NCBI RefSeq assembly: GCF_913062585.1
Contig: NZ_CAJXWX010000008.1
Span: forward strand, 1 to 64,000
DNA: 64,000 nt
DNA from: an uncultured Sphingomonas sp.
Lineage (GTDB): Bacteria; Pseudomonadota; Alphaproteobacteria; Sphingomonadales; Sphingomonadaceae
Reading direction: 5' to 3'
Within the stretch, counting starts at the first letter, position 1. Every line of letters starts with the position of its first letter. The notes under the pieces were generated by a model. It saw only the letters and a list, made by a program, of their open reading frames with translations. It was not told the origin of the DNA and searched no databases. Positions 54,032 through 63,461 of the stretch are shown here, piece after piece. Made by a program: the position numbers and the translations under genes.

Positions 54032-56086
54032 TCAGCGGCTGAATAGCCGGTCGATCTGCTGCGCAAGTTCCGCCAGCGTGTAGGGCTTGCGCAGCAGGGC
54101 AAAGCCATGGCTACCCTCATCGGCGATGACCTGGCTATAGCCGCTGGTGAGCAGAATCCGCAGGCCCGGATGGTTGCGGGCGATGTCATGGGCGAAGTCG
54201 ATGCCTGACTGGCCCGGCATCATGACATCCGAAAAGACGAGATCGAAGCGTTCGGCTCCGGCATTCAGCTCCTCGATTGCCGCAGCCGCGTTGGTCGCGA
54301 TGACCGTCCGACAGCCCAGCGTCCGAAGCGCCTCGACCGCGAACTGGCCGACCTCGATATTGTCCTCGACCACCAAGACGCAGCGATCGGCATGCGGCGC
54401 GCCCGGCATCCCGCTCGACCGGCTGTCCGGCACAGGCAGGCCATCCACCTGCGGCAGGACCAGCGTGAAGGTCGCGCCCTGTCCCGGTGCGCTGACGACA
54501 TGGACGTCGCCACCCGACTGACGGGCAAAGCCGAAGACCTGGCTAAGCCCCAGACCTGTCCCGGCCCCCAGGCGCTTGGTCGTGAAAAAGGGCTCGAAAA
54601 TCTGGTCGAGCCGGTCCGGTGGAATACCCTCGCCCGTATCGGCGATCGCGATATGCACCTGCGGCTTGCCGGTCGCGCCGGCCCGGCCCCGGATTTGAAC
54701 GGTCAGCTGCCCCTGCCCCGCCATCGCGTCGCGTGCGTTGACCGCCATGTTGACGATCGCGGTATCGAGCTGGCTGCGGTCGACATGCGCGCGGCACGGC
54801 GCGTCGGGCAGATCAAGGACCAACCGAATGCCCGGACCGCACAGCGTCGTGATCATGTCGGTCAGTGCGGTGATGCTGTCGCCGACATCGACGATTTCGG
54901 GCGTCAGCGGCTGGCGTCGGGCGAAGGCCAGCAATTGCGCGGTCAGCTTGGCCGCACGGTCGGCCGCGTCGGCAATGGCGTCGATCTGGCGCTGGCGGCG
55001 CTCGGCCGGGAATTCTGCGCGACGCAGCAGGTCGATCGAGCCGCGAATGACGGTCAAGAGGTTGTTGAAATCATGCGCGACGCTGCCCGTCAGCTGGCCG
55101 ATCGCCTCCAGTTTCTGGGCCTGGCGCAATTGTTCCTCTGTGGTGCGCAGCGCGGCTTCGGCGGCCTTTTGCTGGGTGATGTGGCGGCCCACCCCGAAAA
55201 CCTCATAGGCGCTGGACGCCCCGACCCAGGCGATCCATTCGTCATGTCCCTGGGCATGGCGCAGACGCAGTTCGATGCGCGTGACGCTGCCGGTCAGCGA
55301 GGCCTTCAGCGCCTTTTCGGCGGCCGGCCGGTCCTCGTCCTGCACCAAATCCAGGATCAGGCGTCCGATCAAATCGGACGGTTCATAGCCCAATAGCGTT
55401 TGCCAGGCCGGATTGACGCGGTGGATGATACCCTCCGCGCCGACCACGGTCAGCAGGTCGGGCGATACGTCCCACATCCGGTCGCGCTCGGCGGTTCGCT
55501 CGACGATCCGCTGTTCCAGCGTGACGTTCAGCGCGCGAAGTTCCTCCAGCGCCTGGGACAGTTGCACCTGGCTTTCGCGCAATGCCCTATCGGCATGAAC
55601 CCGGGCCGTCGTCTCGTTGGTGAAGATGAAGAGCCCGGCCACCTTGCCCTCGCCATCGAGGACGCGCGAGTAGGAGAAGGACCAGAAGGTATGTGCCTCG
55701 CCCCGGTCGGTATCCAGCTTCCAGGGCAGGTCGACGAAACGCTGCGTCCGTCCTGCCAGCGCATCGTCGATGATCGGCCGGGCCTGTTCCAGCGCATCGG
55801 CCCAGACCTCGTCGAACCGCGACCCCATGGCCCAGGACAGCCGGGGTCCGAGCAGCGGGAAATAGGTCTCGTTGAAGAAGAAATGGAGATCGGGCCCCCA
55901 GGCGAGGATCATTGATTCCGGCGAGTTGAGAACCAGGCTGAGCGCGACCCGAAACGCCTCGGGCCATTCCTGCGGCGGACCGAGCGGGTGGCCGGTCCAG
56001 TCGCGCGCCAGGATCAGCCGGGTGGCTTCACCCCCTCCTTCCAGAAACGCGAAACGGGGATCGGACAGCGCGGTACTCATCCGCAT
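54032..56086 (-). CDS. Hybrid sensor histidine kinase (PAS-PAS-HisKA-HATPase-REC)
   Basis: 684 residues, no membrane segment, so cytoplasmic. An N-terminal PAS-like region (about 20-170, including [15 protein letters not shown]), a coiled-coil linker, a second PAS domain (about 205-320), HisKA with phospho-His in [13 protein letters not shown], HATPase ([30 protein letters not shown]), and a C-terminal receiver with Asp in [10 protein letters not shown] and Lys in LRKPYTL. Ligands and output partner are unknown: no response regulator is adjacent. Blue-light LOV was considered for the first PAS, but the NCRFLQ motif is absent. Confidence 0.9.
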   Translation of the reverse strand: MRMSTALSDPRFAFLEGGGEATRLILARDWTGHPLGPPQEWPEAFRVALSLVLNSPESMILAWGPDLHFFFNETYFPLLGPRLSWAMGSRFDEVWADALEQARPIIDDALAGRTQRFVDLPWKLDTDRGEAHTFWSFSYSRVLDGEGKVAGLFIFTNETTARVHADRALRESQVQLSQALEELRALNVTLEQRIVERTAERDRMWDVSPDLLTVVGAEGIIHRVNPAWQTLLGYEPSDLIGRLILDLVQDEDRPAAEKALKASLTGSVTRIELRLRHAQGHDEWIAWVGASSAYEVFGVGRHITQQKAAEAALRTTEEQLRQAQKLEAIGQLTGSVAHDFNNLLTVIRGSIDLLRRAEFPAERRQRQIDAIADAADRAAKLTAQLLAFARRQPLTPEIVDVGDSITALTDMITTLCGPGIRLVLDLPDAPCRAHVDRSQLDTAIVNMAVNARDAMAGQGQLTVQIRGRAGATGKPQVHIAIADTGEGIPPDRLDQIFEPFFTTKRLGAGTGLGLSQVFGFARQSGGDVHVVSAPGQGATFTLVLPQVDGLPVPDSRSSGMPGAPHADRCVLVVEDNIEVGQFAVEALRTLGCRTVIATNAAAAIEELNAGAERFDLVFSDVMMPGQSGIDFAHDIARNHPGLRILLTSGYSQVIADEGSHGFALLRKPYTLAELAQQIDRLFSR

Positions 56087-56119
56087 GCTGGTAGCAAGTC
56101 GATCCCCGGTCCGCCACCG

Positions 56120-57925
56120 TCACAATTCTTCGCCAGCCAGGGTCGCAGCGGCCTGAATGACGGCGAGATGGGTGAGCCCTTGTGGCATATTGCCCAGATA
56201 ATGGCCCGTCTTGGGGTCGATCATTTCGGCATAGAGTCCGGCACCCCGGCTATCGAGCGCCTCCGTCGCGGCGTCGAAGGCCGCCTGCGCCGCCTTCCGC
56301 TGGCCCAGGATCGCGCGCGCCTCGATCATCCAGAAGGTGCAGGCCAGGAAACAGGCCTCTTCCTTCTGCACCCCCGAATAGCGATAATGGAACGCGCCGG
56401 ATCCCAATTCCCTGTCCAGCGCGTCGAGCGTGCGGGCCAGCCGGTCCTGCCCGTCGAAGCGGAACCGCACCGCCAGCGCCAGGCTCGCGTCCAGCGCGTC
56501 GCTGTCGGGATGCATCAGATAGGCGCCGCGCTTTTCCGACCAGCAATGTTCGCCGATCCATGCCTCGATCCGATCGCGTTCGCGTGCCCAGCGATCACGG
56601 CAGGTGGTCGGGATCTGCCCTTCGTCGGCCAGTTCGACCGCGCGCGCCAGCGCCTGCCAGCAGCTGATCTTCGACATGGTGTAATGCCGCTCCTCGGGCA
56701 GTTCCCAGATGCCCGCGTCGGGCAGCCGCCAGCGATCGGCGCAGGTATCGGCCAGATGCGACAGCGTCTCCGCGCTGGCGGTGTCGAGGAAGTTGCCGCA
56801 GGCGACGAAGCGGCTCGCGGTTTCGAAAATGTCGCCGTAGATACCGTGCTGGTGCTGGCCACCCGCCAGATTGCCGACCCGGACGGGCCGGGAATGGCGA
56901 TAGCCGCTCACCGCGATCTCGCGCTCGGCCGGAACGGGGCGGCCGTTCAGCGTGTAGCAGACCTGCGGATCGCCCTCCCCCAGTCGCTTGAGCAGCCAGG
57001 TAAAGGCCGCCTTCGCCTCGCCATGCGCGCCGATGCGCAGGAACGCCTTGATCGTGTAGCCCGCGTCGCGGACCCAGGCGTAGCGATAGTCGTAATTCTT
57101 CTCGCCGCCGATCCCTTCGGGCAGCGACGTCGTGGCCGCTGCCGTGATGGCACCGGTGGGCGAATAGAGGAGCAGCTTTAGCGCCAGGGCGCTCCGCAGG
57201 ATGCGGTCCCGGTGGAGGTCCGGCACCTTGAGCCCGCTCGCCCATTGCCGCCATTCGAAATCGGACAGGTCGATCCGCGCGTCGATCTGTTCGATGTCCT
57301 GGCAAACCAATGGCTCGTCCTCGCCCGCGATGATTGCGATCCGCGCCCGGTCGCCAGGCCCGACCGCGGCCGTGCCGATCACCAGGCCATCCTCGACATG
57401 GTCGATCGTCACATGGGCGCAGTGGCGGAAGACACCCAGCACCCGGTCGACATGGAAGACGTTATGGCCGCCCGCCAGCGCGAAATAGGGGCTGACGGTA
57501 TCTCCTCGGCGACTGAAGCGCAGCGTGATAGCGAATCGGACATAGCCGTCCAGCCCCTCCACCCGCCGCGCCAACTCCGCCCAGGGCAGTCGCCCGGCGG
57601 GCCCGCTGTTGAGCGACTCGACAAGCTTCGCGCGGCCACTGGCCGTGGTGAAGATCGTCTCCAGCACATTGCTGTGGGTGCGATAGCGGCGCTCGACGGT
57701 GAAAGGCTCGACCGGCGTGATCGAAAAGGTGCCGCCGCGCTCCCCGTCCAGCAGCCGGTCGAACAGCGGCGCGGAGTCCATGTTGGGCACGCACCACCAG
57801 TCGATGGCACCATCCGCCCCACTGAGCGCAACGCTCCGCCCGTCCCCCAGCGCGGCGTAATTTTCAAGGTCGAGAAAGCCGTCGGCGTCGCGGAGCGGGT
57901 CGGCATGCTGATCGGGTAGGGTCAC
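56120..57925 (-). CDS. GH15 family glycoside hydrolase (glucoamylase/trehalase-like)
   Basis: 601 residues from a GTG at 57925. An N-terminal beta-sandwich (DGRSVALSGADGAIDWWC), then the (alpha/alpha)6 barrel: YDYRYAWVRDAGYTIKAF with the catalytic acid region, and LYAEMIDPKTGHYLGNMPQG with the likely catalytic base Glu, plus the ending THLAVIQAA. Bacterial GH15 proteins of this type hydrolyse trehalose or terminal alpha-glucose units. There is no signal peptide, so cytoplasmic action. A glgX-treZ-malQ cluster 2 kb away fits alpha-glucan/trehalose metabolism. Confidence 0.88.
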   Translation of the reverse strand: MTLPDQHADPLRDADGFLDLENYAALGDGRSVALSGADGAIDWWCVPNMDSAPLFDRLLDGERGGTFSITPVEPFTVERRYRTHSNVLETIFTTASGRAKLVESLNSGPAGRLPWAELARRVEGLDGYVRFAITLRFSRRGDTVSPYFALAGGHNVFHVDRVLGVFRHCAHVTIDHVEDGLVIGTAAVGPGDRARIAIIAGEDEPLVCQDIEQIDARIDLSDFEWRQWASGLKVPDLHRDRILRSALALKLLLYSPTGAITAAATTSLPEGIGGEKNYDYRYAWVRDAGYTIKAFLRIGAHGEAKAAFTWLLKRLGEGDPQVCYTLNGRPVPAEREIAVSGYRHSRPVRVGNLAGGQHQHGIYGDIFETASRFVACGNFLDTASAETLSHLADTCADRWRLPDAGIWELPEERHYTMSKISCWQALARAVELADEGQIPTTCRDRWARERDRIEAWIGEHCWSEKRGAYLMHPDSDALDASLALAVRFRFDGQDRLARTLDALDRELGSGAFHYRYSGVQKEEACFLACTFWMIEARAILGQRKAAQAAFDAATEALDSRGAGLYAEMIDPKTGHYLGNMPQGLTHLAVIQAAATLAGEEL

Positions 57926-58003
57926 AGGTCGCTCATGCTCCGCCAGGTCAAAGATGATGCAGGTTAGGAGCCTGAAAACTCGTCAGAACCATTAAATCTC
58001 CGT

Positions 58004-58028
58004 GGGACCTTCTTTGAATTGACGCGTT
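58004..58028 (+). promoter_or_regulatory. EcfG-like promoter before the Gfo/Idh/MocA gene
   Basis: GGGAC at 58004-58008 and CGTT at 58025-58028 with a 16-base spacer; one -35 mismatch to GGAAC-N16/17-CGTT. The ATG is at 58062, 33 bases after the -10. Confidence 0.5.
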
Positions 58029-58061
58029 GCAGCACCCGTTACGTCATTTGGGAGCATAGTC

Positions 58062-59195
58062 ATGAGCCTGACATCGGCATTCGGTTTCGGTACGAAAAAG
58101 ATTCGCTATGCGGTCGTCGGCGCAGGCGACATCACTCAATCGGCAATGCTGCCGGGCATCAAGCATACGGGCAATTCCGAGTTGACGGCGATCGTCACCG
58201 GGGACGCCGAAAAAGGGCGCGCGCTCGCGGAGCGATACGGCGTCGAGCATGTCTATTCCTATGACGAATTCGATACGCTGCTAAAGGCGGATGTCTGCGA
58301 CGCCATATATTTGGGGACCCCCAATTGGCGTCACGCCGAGTTCGCCATCCCGGCACTGGACGCTGGCATCCATGTGCTGTGTGAGAAGCCGCTGGAAATT
58401 TCGAGCGAGAAGGCCCGCGCGATCCAGGAGGCCGAGCAGCGCTCGACCGCCAAGCTGATGACCGCGTATCGCCTGCATTTCGAGCCCGGCACGCTCGCCG
58501 CCATCGAGCGGATCCGCAGCGGTGAACTGGGCGAGTTGGTCGGCTTCACCTCGTGCTTCGGGCAAAAGCTCGATCCGGACAATCATCGCGCCAAGCATGG
58601 ATTGGAAGCTGGGCCGCTGTTCGACATGGCGCCCTATCCTATCAACGCCATCCGTTACCTCTTCGGGGCCGAGCCGGTCGCGGTCGAGAGCGCCGTGGCG
58701 ACCCGCCAGCCCAGCGCCGGGCTGGGCGATCTGGACGATACCTTCGCCGTCGTGCTGCGGATGCCGGGGGACAAGCTGGCGAGCTTCACCGTCAGCTATG
58801 TGATGAACAATGTCGACAGCCTGATGGTCGCAGGCATGAAGGGCTCGATCCATATGAGCCCGGCCTATGGCTTTCAGTCGGCGATCGAGCATGACGTGAC
58901 GATCGGCGATACGCAGAGCCATGAGACGTTCAAGCACACCGATCATTTCGGCGGCGAGATGCGCTATTTCTCGGACTGCATCCTGAACGATCGCGAGCCC
59001 GAGCCGGATGCCGAGGAAGGGCTGGCCGATCTTCGCGTAATCGAGGGGATCGTGAAGGCGATGGAAACCGGCCAGCGCGTTGAGCTGCCGCCATTCACCC
59101 GCACCCGCCGGATTGATCCGGAAAGCCAGCGCCAGACCCTGTCGGCGGTCAGTGCGCCCGAGCCGGTCAAGGCCAAGTCGCCCACCGGCAATTGA
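58062..59195 (+). CDS. Gfo/Idh/MocA family oxidoreductase (GFOR-like)
   Basis: 377 residues. Rossmann domain with YAVVGAGDITQSAMLPG, GTPNWRHAEF and the family HVLCEKPLE motif (catalytic Lys), followed by the C-terminal alpha/beta substrate domain with LFDMAPYPINAIRYLFG. It resembles glucose-fructose oxidoreductase and related sugar dehydrogenases but has no Tat signal, so it should act in the cytoplasm. The sugar substrate is not determinable. It has an EcfG-like promoter, and the C-terminal ~30 residues are a flexible Arg/Pro/Ala tail. Confidence 0.88.
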   Translation: MSLTSAFGFGTKKIRYAVVGAGDITQSAMLPGIKHTGNSELTAIVTGDAEKGRALAERYGVEHVYSYDEFDTLLKADVCDAIYLGTPNWRHAEFAIPALDAGIHVLCEKPLEISSEKARAIQEAEQRSTAKLMTAYRLHFEPGTLAAIERIRSGELGELVGFTSCFGQKLDPDNHRAKHGLEAGPLFDMAPYPINAIRYLFGAEPVAVESAVATRQPSAGLGDLDDTFAVVLRMPGDKLASFTVSYVMNNVDSLMVAGMKGSIHMSPAYGFQSAIEHDVTIGDTQSHETFKHTDHFGGEMRYFSDCILNDREPEPDAEEGLADLRVIEGIVKAMETGQRVELPPFTRTRRIDPESQRQTLSAVSAPEPVKAKSPTGN

Positions 59196-59217
59196 TTCGC
59201 ATCAACGCAATTTTCGG

Positions 59218-59243
59218 GGAGCGGATTGGCTCTAACAATCGTT
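59218..59243 (+). promoter_or_regulatory. EcfG-like promoter before the DUF2934 gene
   Basis: GGAGC at 59218-59222 and CGTT at 59240-59243 spaced by 17 bases; one -35 mismatch to the EcfG consensus. The proposed GTG start is at 59286. Confidence 0.45.
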
Positions 59244-59285
59244 ACGCTGGCGATGACAGATCTATGTCACGGCAGGGAGTCGACG

Positions 59286-59582
59286 GTGGACAATAAGGAC
59301 GAACAGCTTCGCGCGCGGGCCTACAGCATCTGGCAGGCGGAGGGAGAGCCGCATGGGCGCGATCGCGAGCATTGGGAAATGGCTGAGCGGGAGCTGATCC
59401 CGCCGGACGCCGACCCCGCGTCGGAAACCATGGCGCCCAAGTCCACCTCGCCCAAGTCCACCTCGCCCAAGTCCACCGCGGCACGTCGCAAGAAGGCGAC
59501 ACCCGTCGAAAAGACCGAAGTCACCGGCGGGACGGAGGCCAAGCCCAAGACCCGCAAGCCGCGCGCACCCAAGCCCGCCTGA
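59286..59582 (+). CDS. DUF2934 protein with Lys/Pro/Ser repeat tail
   Basis: 98 residues from a GTG at 59286, with CAGGGAG 6 bases before it; an ATG at 59226 gives a poorer leader. The DUF2934 motif is complete: RARAYSIWQAEGEPHGRDREHWEMAERE. After it comes a basic low-complexity tail with three copies of an APKSTS/SPKST unit and a KPKTRKPRAPKPA ending, as in histone H1-like bacterial tails. Small cytoplasmic protein, probably nucleic-acid or polyanion binding; function unknown. Lies between the oxidoreductase and glgX. Confidence 0.8.
   Translation: MDNKDEQLRARAYSIWQAEGEPHGRDREHWEMAERELIPPDADPASETMAPKSTSPKSTSPKSTAARRKKATPVEKTEVTGGTEAKPKTRKPRAPKPA
59437..59481 (+). repeat. Three tandem 15-bp repeats within the DUF2934 gene
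   Basis: The unit CCCAAGTCCACCTCG occurs at 59437-59451 and 59452-59466 exactly, and a third copy at 59467-59481 ends CCGCG instead of CCTCG. Near-perfect DNA identity points to recent slippage expansion, encoding PKSTS units. Confidence 0.9.
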
Positions 59583-59667
59583 CATTTCGTTCGGGAGCGG
59601 CGGGCCCCCACCATCATCGCCGTATTTATCCATCGGTTGGTCCATCGACTTTTGCCGGAGAGAGTTT

Positions 59668-61770
59668 TTGACCGATTTGCCCGACCAGATCCTGCCCGGC
59701 TCGCCCTATCCGCTGGGCGCCAGTTTCGACGGCGAAGGCGTCAACTTCGCCGTCTTTTCGGCGAATGCCGACCGGATCGAGCTTTGCCTGTTCGACGCTC
59801 AGGGCAAGCGTGAACTGAAGCGTTACACCCTACCCGAATGCACCGACGAGGTGTGGCACGGCTATCTGCCCGATGTCGGGCCGGGCCTGCTCTATGGCTA
59901 CCGCGCGCACGGACCCTATGAGCCCGAGGCGGGGCATCGCTTCAATCCCAACAAGCTGCTGCTCGACCCCTATGCGCGCAAGCTGCATGGCGAGATCAAG
60001 TGGACCGATGCGCTCCATGGCTATCAGATCCGGTCCAAGAGGGAGGATCTGAGCTTCGACAAGCGCGACAGCGCCCCCGCCATGCCCAAGGCGGTGGTCG
60101 TGGACGACCATTTCGACTGGTCGCGCGACGTGAAGCCCAATACGCCCTGGTCGGACACGGTGATCTATGAGGCGCACGTCAAGGGCCTGACCAAGCTGAT
60201 GGAGCTGGTGCCGCCGCTCGAACGGGGCACCTATGCGGGACTCGGCCATCCGGCGGTCATCAAGCATCTGAAGCGGATTGGCGTCACAGCGATCGAGCTG
60301 CTCCCGATCCACAGCTTCACCCAGGACCGGTTCCTGCAGGAAAAGGGGCTGCGCAATTACTGGGGCTACAACACCCTGGGCTTCTTCGCGCCCGAACAGG
60401 CCTATTTCGCGACCGACACCCAGGACGAACTGCGCCGGGCCGTGCACAAGCTGCACAAGGCCGGGATCGAGGTGATCCTGGACGTCGTCTACAACCACAC
60501 TTGCGAGGGGTCGGAGAAAGGCCCGACCCTGTCGTGGCGCGGGCTCGACAATGCCAGCTATTACCGGCTGGTCCAGGATCAGCCGCGCTACACGATCAAC
60601 GACACCGGCACCGGCAACACGCTGAACCTGTCCAAGGCGCGGGTGATCCAGATGGTGGCGGACTCGCTGCGCTATTGGGCGACGAGTTTCGGCATCGACG
60701 GCTTCCGCTTCGACCTGGGCCTGACCCTGGGGCGCGAGGCAGACGGGTTCGATCCGGGTTCGGCCTTTTTCGACGTGCTTCGGCAGGATCCGGTTCTCGG
60801 GCGCCTCAAGCTGTTGACCGAGCCGTGGGACGTCGGGCCGGGTGGTTATCAGCTTGGGAATTTCCCGCCCGGCTTCTCGGAATGGAACGACAAATATCGC
60901 GACACGGTCCGCAAATATTGGCGCGGCGATCCTGGCCAGCGCGGCGAGCTGGCGGCGCGTCTGTCGGGCTCGGGCGACTTGTTCGACCGACGCGCGCGGC
61001 GGCCCTGGGCCAGCCTTAACATGCTGGCGGCGCATGACGGATTCACGCTGGCCGACACGGTCATGTACGAACAGCGCCACAACGAAGCGAACAAGGAGGA
61101 CAATCGCGACGGTCATTCGGAGAATTATTCGCGCAACTGGGGTGCCGAGGGACCGACCGATGACGAGGGGATCAAGGCGGCGCGCGGGCGTGTGATGCGT
61201 TCGATGATGACCACCCTGCTAGCCTCGCTGGGCACGCCGATGATCGTCGCGGGCGACGAGTTCGGCCGGACCCAGCAGGGCAACAACAACGCCTATTGCC
61301 AGGATAACGAGATCAGCTGGCTCGACTGGAAGGCTGCCGGCTCGGAGGAGGGCGAGGCGATGATCGCCTTTACCGCCCGTCTGGCGGAGCTGCGGCGGCG
61401 CTATGTCGTCTTGCGCTCACCGCATTTCCTCTATGGCCAGGATACGCCGGGGCATGGCATCAACGACATCGAATGGTGGGACGAGCGCGGGCACCAGCTG
61501 AGCCCGGAGGATTGGGACAATCCGGAGGGCCGCGCGCTGATGATGCGTCGCGCTACAGTAACGGACGACGGCCGGGTCGAGGCGGTATCGTTGCTGCTCA
61601 ACGCGTCGGCGGACCCGATCACCTTCACCCTGCCCCCACCCCATGCCGCGCGGACCGTGTTGATCGACAGCGCAAAGCCCGAACAGGGCGAGATCCAGAT
61701 CGACGACAGCTATGAGGTCGGGCCGCAAAGCGCGGTGCTGATCACCTGGCAGGACGCGATCGAGCCATGA
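59668..61770 (+). CDS. glgX: Glycogen debranching enzyme GlgX
   Basis: 700 residues from a TTG at 59668 with GGAGAG just upstream. GH13_11 isoamylase type: an N-terminal CBM48 (SPYPLGASFDGEGVNFAVFS), then the barrel with the nucleophile Asp in FRFDLGLTLG, acid Glu in LLTEPWDVGPGGYQLG and the third Asp in AAHDGFTL. Cleaves alpha-1,6 branches of glycogen, feeding the TreY/TreZ route (where it is called TreX). Overlaps treZ by 4 bases. Confidence 0.94.
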   Translation: MTDLPDQILPGSPYPLGASFDGEGVNFAVFSANADRIELCLFDAQGKRELKRYTLPECTDEVWHGYLPDVGPGLLYGYRAHGPYEPEAGHRFNPNKLLLDPYARKLHGEIKWTDALHGYQIRSKREDLSFDKRDSAPAMPKAVVVDDHFDWSRDVKPNTPWSDTVIYEAHVKGLTKLMELVPPLERGTYAGLGHPAVIKHLKRIGVTAIELLPIHSFTQDRFLQEKGLRNYWGYNTLGFFAPEQAYFATDTQDELRRAVHKLHKAGIEVILDVVYNHTCEGSEKGPTLSWRGLDNASYYRLVQDQPRYTINDTGTGNTLNLSKARVIQMVADSLRYWATSFGIDGFRFDLGLTLGREADGFDPGSAFFDVLRQDPVLGRLKLLTEPWDVGPGGYQLGNFPPGFSEWNDKYRDTVRKYWRGDPGQRGELAARLSGSGDLFDRRARRPWASLNMLAAHDGFTLADTVMYEQRHNEANKEDNRDGHSENYSRNWGAEGPTDDEGIKAARGRVMRSMMTTLLASLGTPMIVAGDEFGRTQQGNNNAYCQDNEISWLDWKAAGSEEGEAMIAFTARLAELRRRYVVLRSPHFLYGQDTPGHGINDIEWWDERGHQLSPEDWDNPEGRALMMRRATVTDDGRVEAVSLLLNASADPITFTLPPPHAARTVLIDSAKPEQGEIQIDDSYEVGPQSAVLITWQDAIEP

Positions 61771-63461
61771 CGCATTGGGGCCCCGAACTGCGCGACGGCG
61801 AAGACACCCGCTTCCGCCTCTGGGCACCGGAGCGGGATTCGGTTGAGCTGGAGATCGACGGTGCCCCGTCGGTCGCCATGGACCGAGACGCGGACGGCTG
61901 GTTTACCGCCGCAGCCCCCGCCCCGGCGGGCACGCGGTATCGGTTCCGGCTGGATGCCGACCTGGCGGTTCCGGACCCGGCCTCCCGCCTCCAGTCGGGC
62001 GGCGTCCATGGCTGGAGCGTCGTGCTCGACCCCGCCTTCGCCTGGAGCGCGACCGAATGGCGCGGGCGGCCATGGGAGGAGATGGTGTTGCTGGAGGTCC
62101 ATGCCGGTGTGCTGGACGGGTTCGACGGTATTCGCGAACGCCTGCCCGCCATCGCCGCCTCCGGCATCACGGCGATCGAACTGATGCCGATCAACGCATT
62201 CGGCGGGACACGCAACTGGGGCTATGATGGCGTCCTGCCCTATGCGGTTGCCGAACCCTATGGATCGCCCGCCGAATTGAAGACGCTGATCGACACCGCC
62301 CATGGGCTGGGCGTGTCGGTTTTCCTCGACGTGGTCTATAATCACTTCGGACCGGACGGGAATTATCTCAACGCCTATGCAAGCGACTTCTTCCATCAGG
62401 AGGTCGACACGCCCTGGGGCGGCGCGGTGGCGGTCGATGCCGATCCGGTGCACCGCTTCTTCGTCGACAATGCGCTGATGTGGCTGCGGGACTATCGCTT
62501 CGACGGGCTGCGCTTCGATGCGGTCCATGCCATCGCCAATGACCGCTTTCTCGACCGGATGGCGGAGGAAATCCGCGCCGCGCTGCCCGAACGGCATGTC
62601 CATCTGGTCCTGGAGAACGAAAAGAACGACGCCGATCGCCTGCGGGCCGGTTCCTACGACGCGCAGTGGAACGACGATTTCCACAATGTCCTGCACGTCC
62701 TGCTGACCGGCGAGACCAGCGCCTATTATGGCGACTTCGCCGACCACCCGGCCGAACGCCTCGCCCGGTGTCTGAAGGAAGGGTTCATTTATCAGGGTGA
62801 GGGCTCGCCCAACCATGACGGCAAAGCGCGCGGCAAGCCGTCCGGCAACTTGCCCAGCACGGCGTTCGTTGCCTTTCTTCAGAACCACGATCAGGTCGGC
62901 AATCGCGCCATGGGTGAGCGGCTGATCCAGCTTACCGACCGCGACCGGTTGCGTGCGGCCACCGCCCTGCTGCTGCTGTGTCCCCAGATCCCCCTGCTGT
63001 TCATGGGCGAGCATGAAGGCAGCGAGAGCCCGTTCCTGTTCTTCACCGACTTCCATGACGAACTGGCCGATGCGGTGCGTGAGGGACGCCGCAAGGAATT
63101 CGCCAAGTTCGAAGCCTTTGCCGATGAGGAGGCACGCGCCCGCATCCCCGATCCCAATGCGAAGAGCAGCTTCGAGGCATCCGTGCCCCGACCGGGGCCG
63201 GACGCGGGCGCCTGGCGAGCGCTATACGGCGAATTGCTGGCGCTGCGTCACGCGCATATCGTCCCCCGGCTCAAGGGGACCGTTGGGCTGACAGCCGAGG
63301 CGATCGGCGAGGCGCGGGTTAAGGCGCGCTGGCGGATGGCCGACGGAGCGAGGCTGACCATCGTGATCGACCTTGGCGACACGCCCGCGCCGATCGCGGA
63401 GGAGCCCGGAATGGCCCTGTATCGGGACGGGGACCGGTTCGCTTCCTGGATCGCGACATGA
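61767..63461 (+). CDS. treZ: Malto-oligosyltrehalose trehalohydrolase
   Basis: 564 residues. GH13_10: an N-terminal beta domain (THWGPELRDGEDTRFRLWAP), then the barrel with DGLRFDAVHAI (Asp), LVLENEKND (Glu) and LQNHDQVGNRAMGERL (Asp), and the C-terminal domain. Releases trehalose from maltooligosyl-trehalose made by TreY. Coupled by ATGA to glgX and to the downstream malQ. treY itself is not in the window; it would be expected just beyond malQ. Confidence 0.95.
   Translation: MTHWGPELRDGEDTRFRLWAPERDSVELEIDGAPSVAMDRDADGWFTAAAPAPAGTRYRFRLDADLAVPDPASRLQSGGVHGWSVVLDPAFAWSATEWRGRPWEEMVLLEVHAGVLDGFDGIRERLPAIAASGITAIELMPINAFGGTRNWGYDGVLPYAVAEPYGSPAELKTLIDTAHGLGVSVFLDVVYNHFGPDGNYLNAYASDFFHQEVDTPWGGAVAVDADPVHRFFVDNALMWLRDYRFDGLRFDAVHAIANDRFLDRMAEEIRAALPERHVHLVLENEKNDADRLRAGSYDAQWNDDFHNVLHVLLTGETSAYYGDFADHPAERLARCLKEGFIYQGEGSPNHDGKARGKPSGNLPSTAFVAFLQNHDQVGNRAMGERLIQLTDRDRLRAATALLLLCPQIPLLFMGEHEGSESPFLFFTDFHDELADAVREGRRKEFAKFEAFADEEARARIPDPNAKSSFEASVPRPGPDAGAWRALYGELLALRHAHIVPRLKGTVGLTAEAIGEARVKARWRMADGARLTIVIDLGDTPAPIAEEPGMALYRDGDRFASWIAT

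Noticed and set aside
54032..56086. LOV-type photoreceptor kinase
   Set aside because: The NCRFLQ flavin-binding cysteine motif is absent from both PAS regions.
59437..59481. CRISPR-like repeats
   Set aside because: Units are directly adjacent 15-mers in frame within a coding sequence, with no spacers.
59830..61116. 428-codon minus-strand frame inside glgX
   Set aside because: GlgX catalytic residues are intact on the plus strand; the mirror frame is non-specific.
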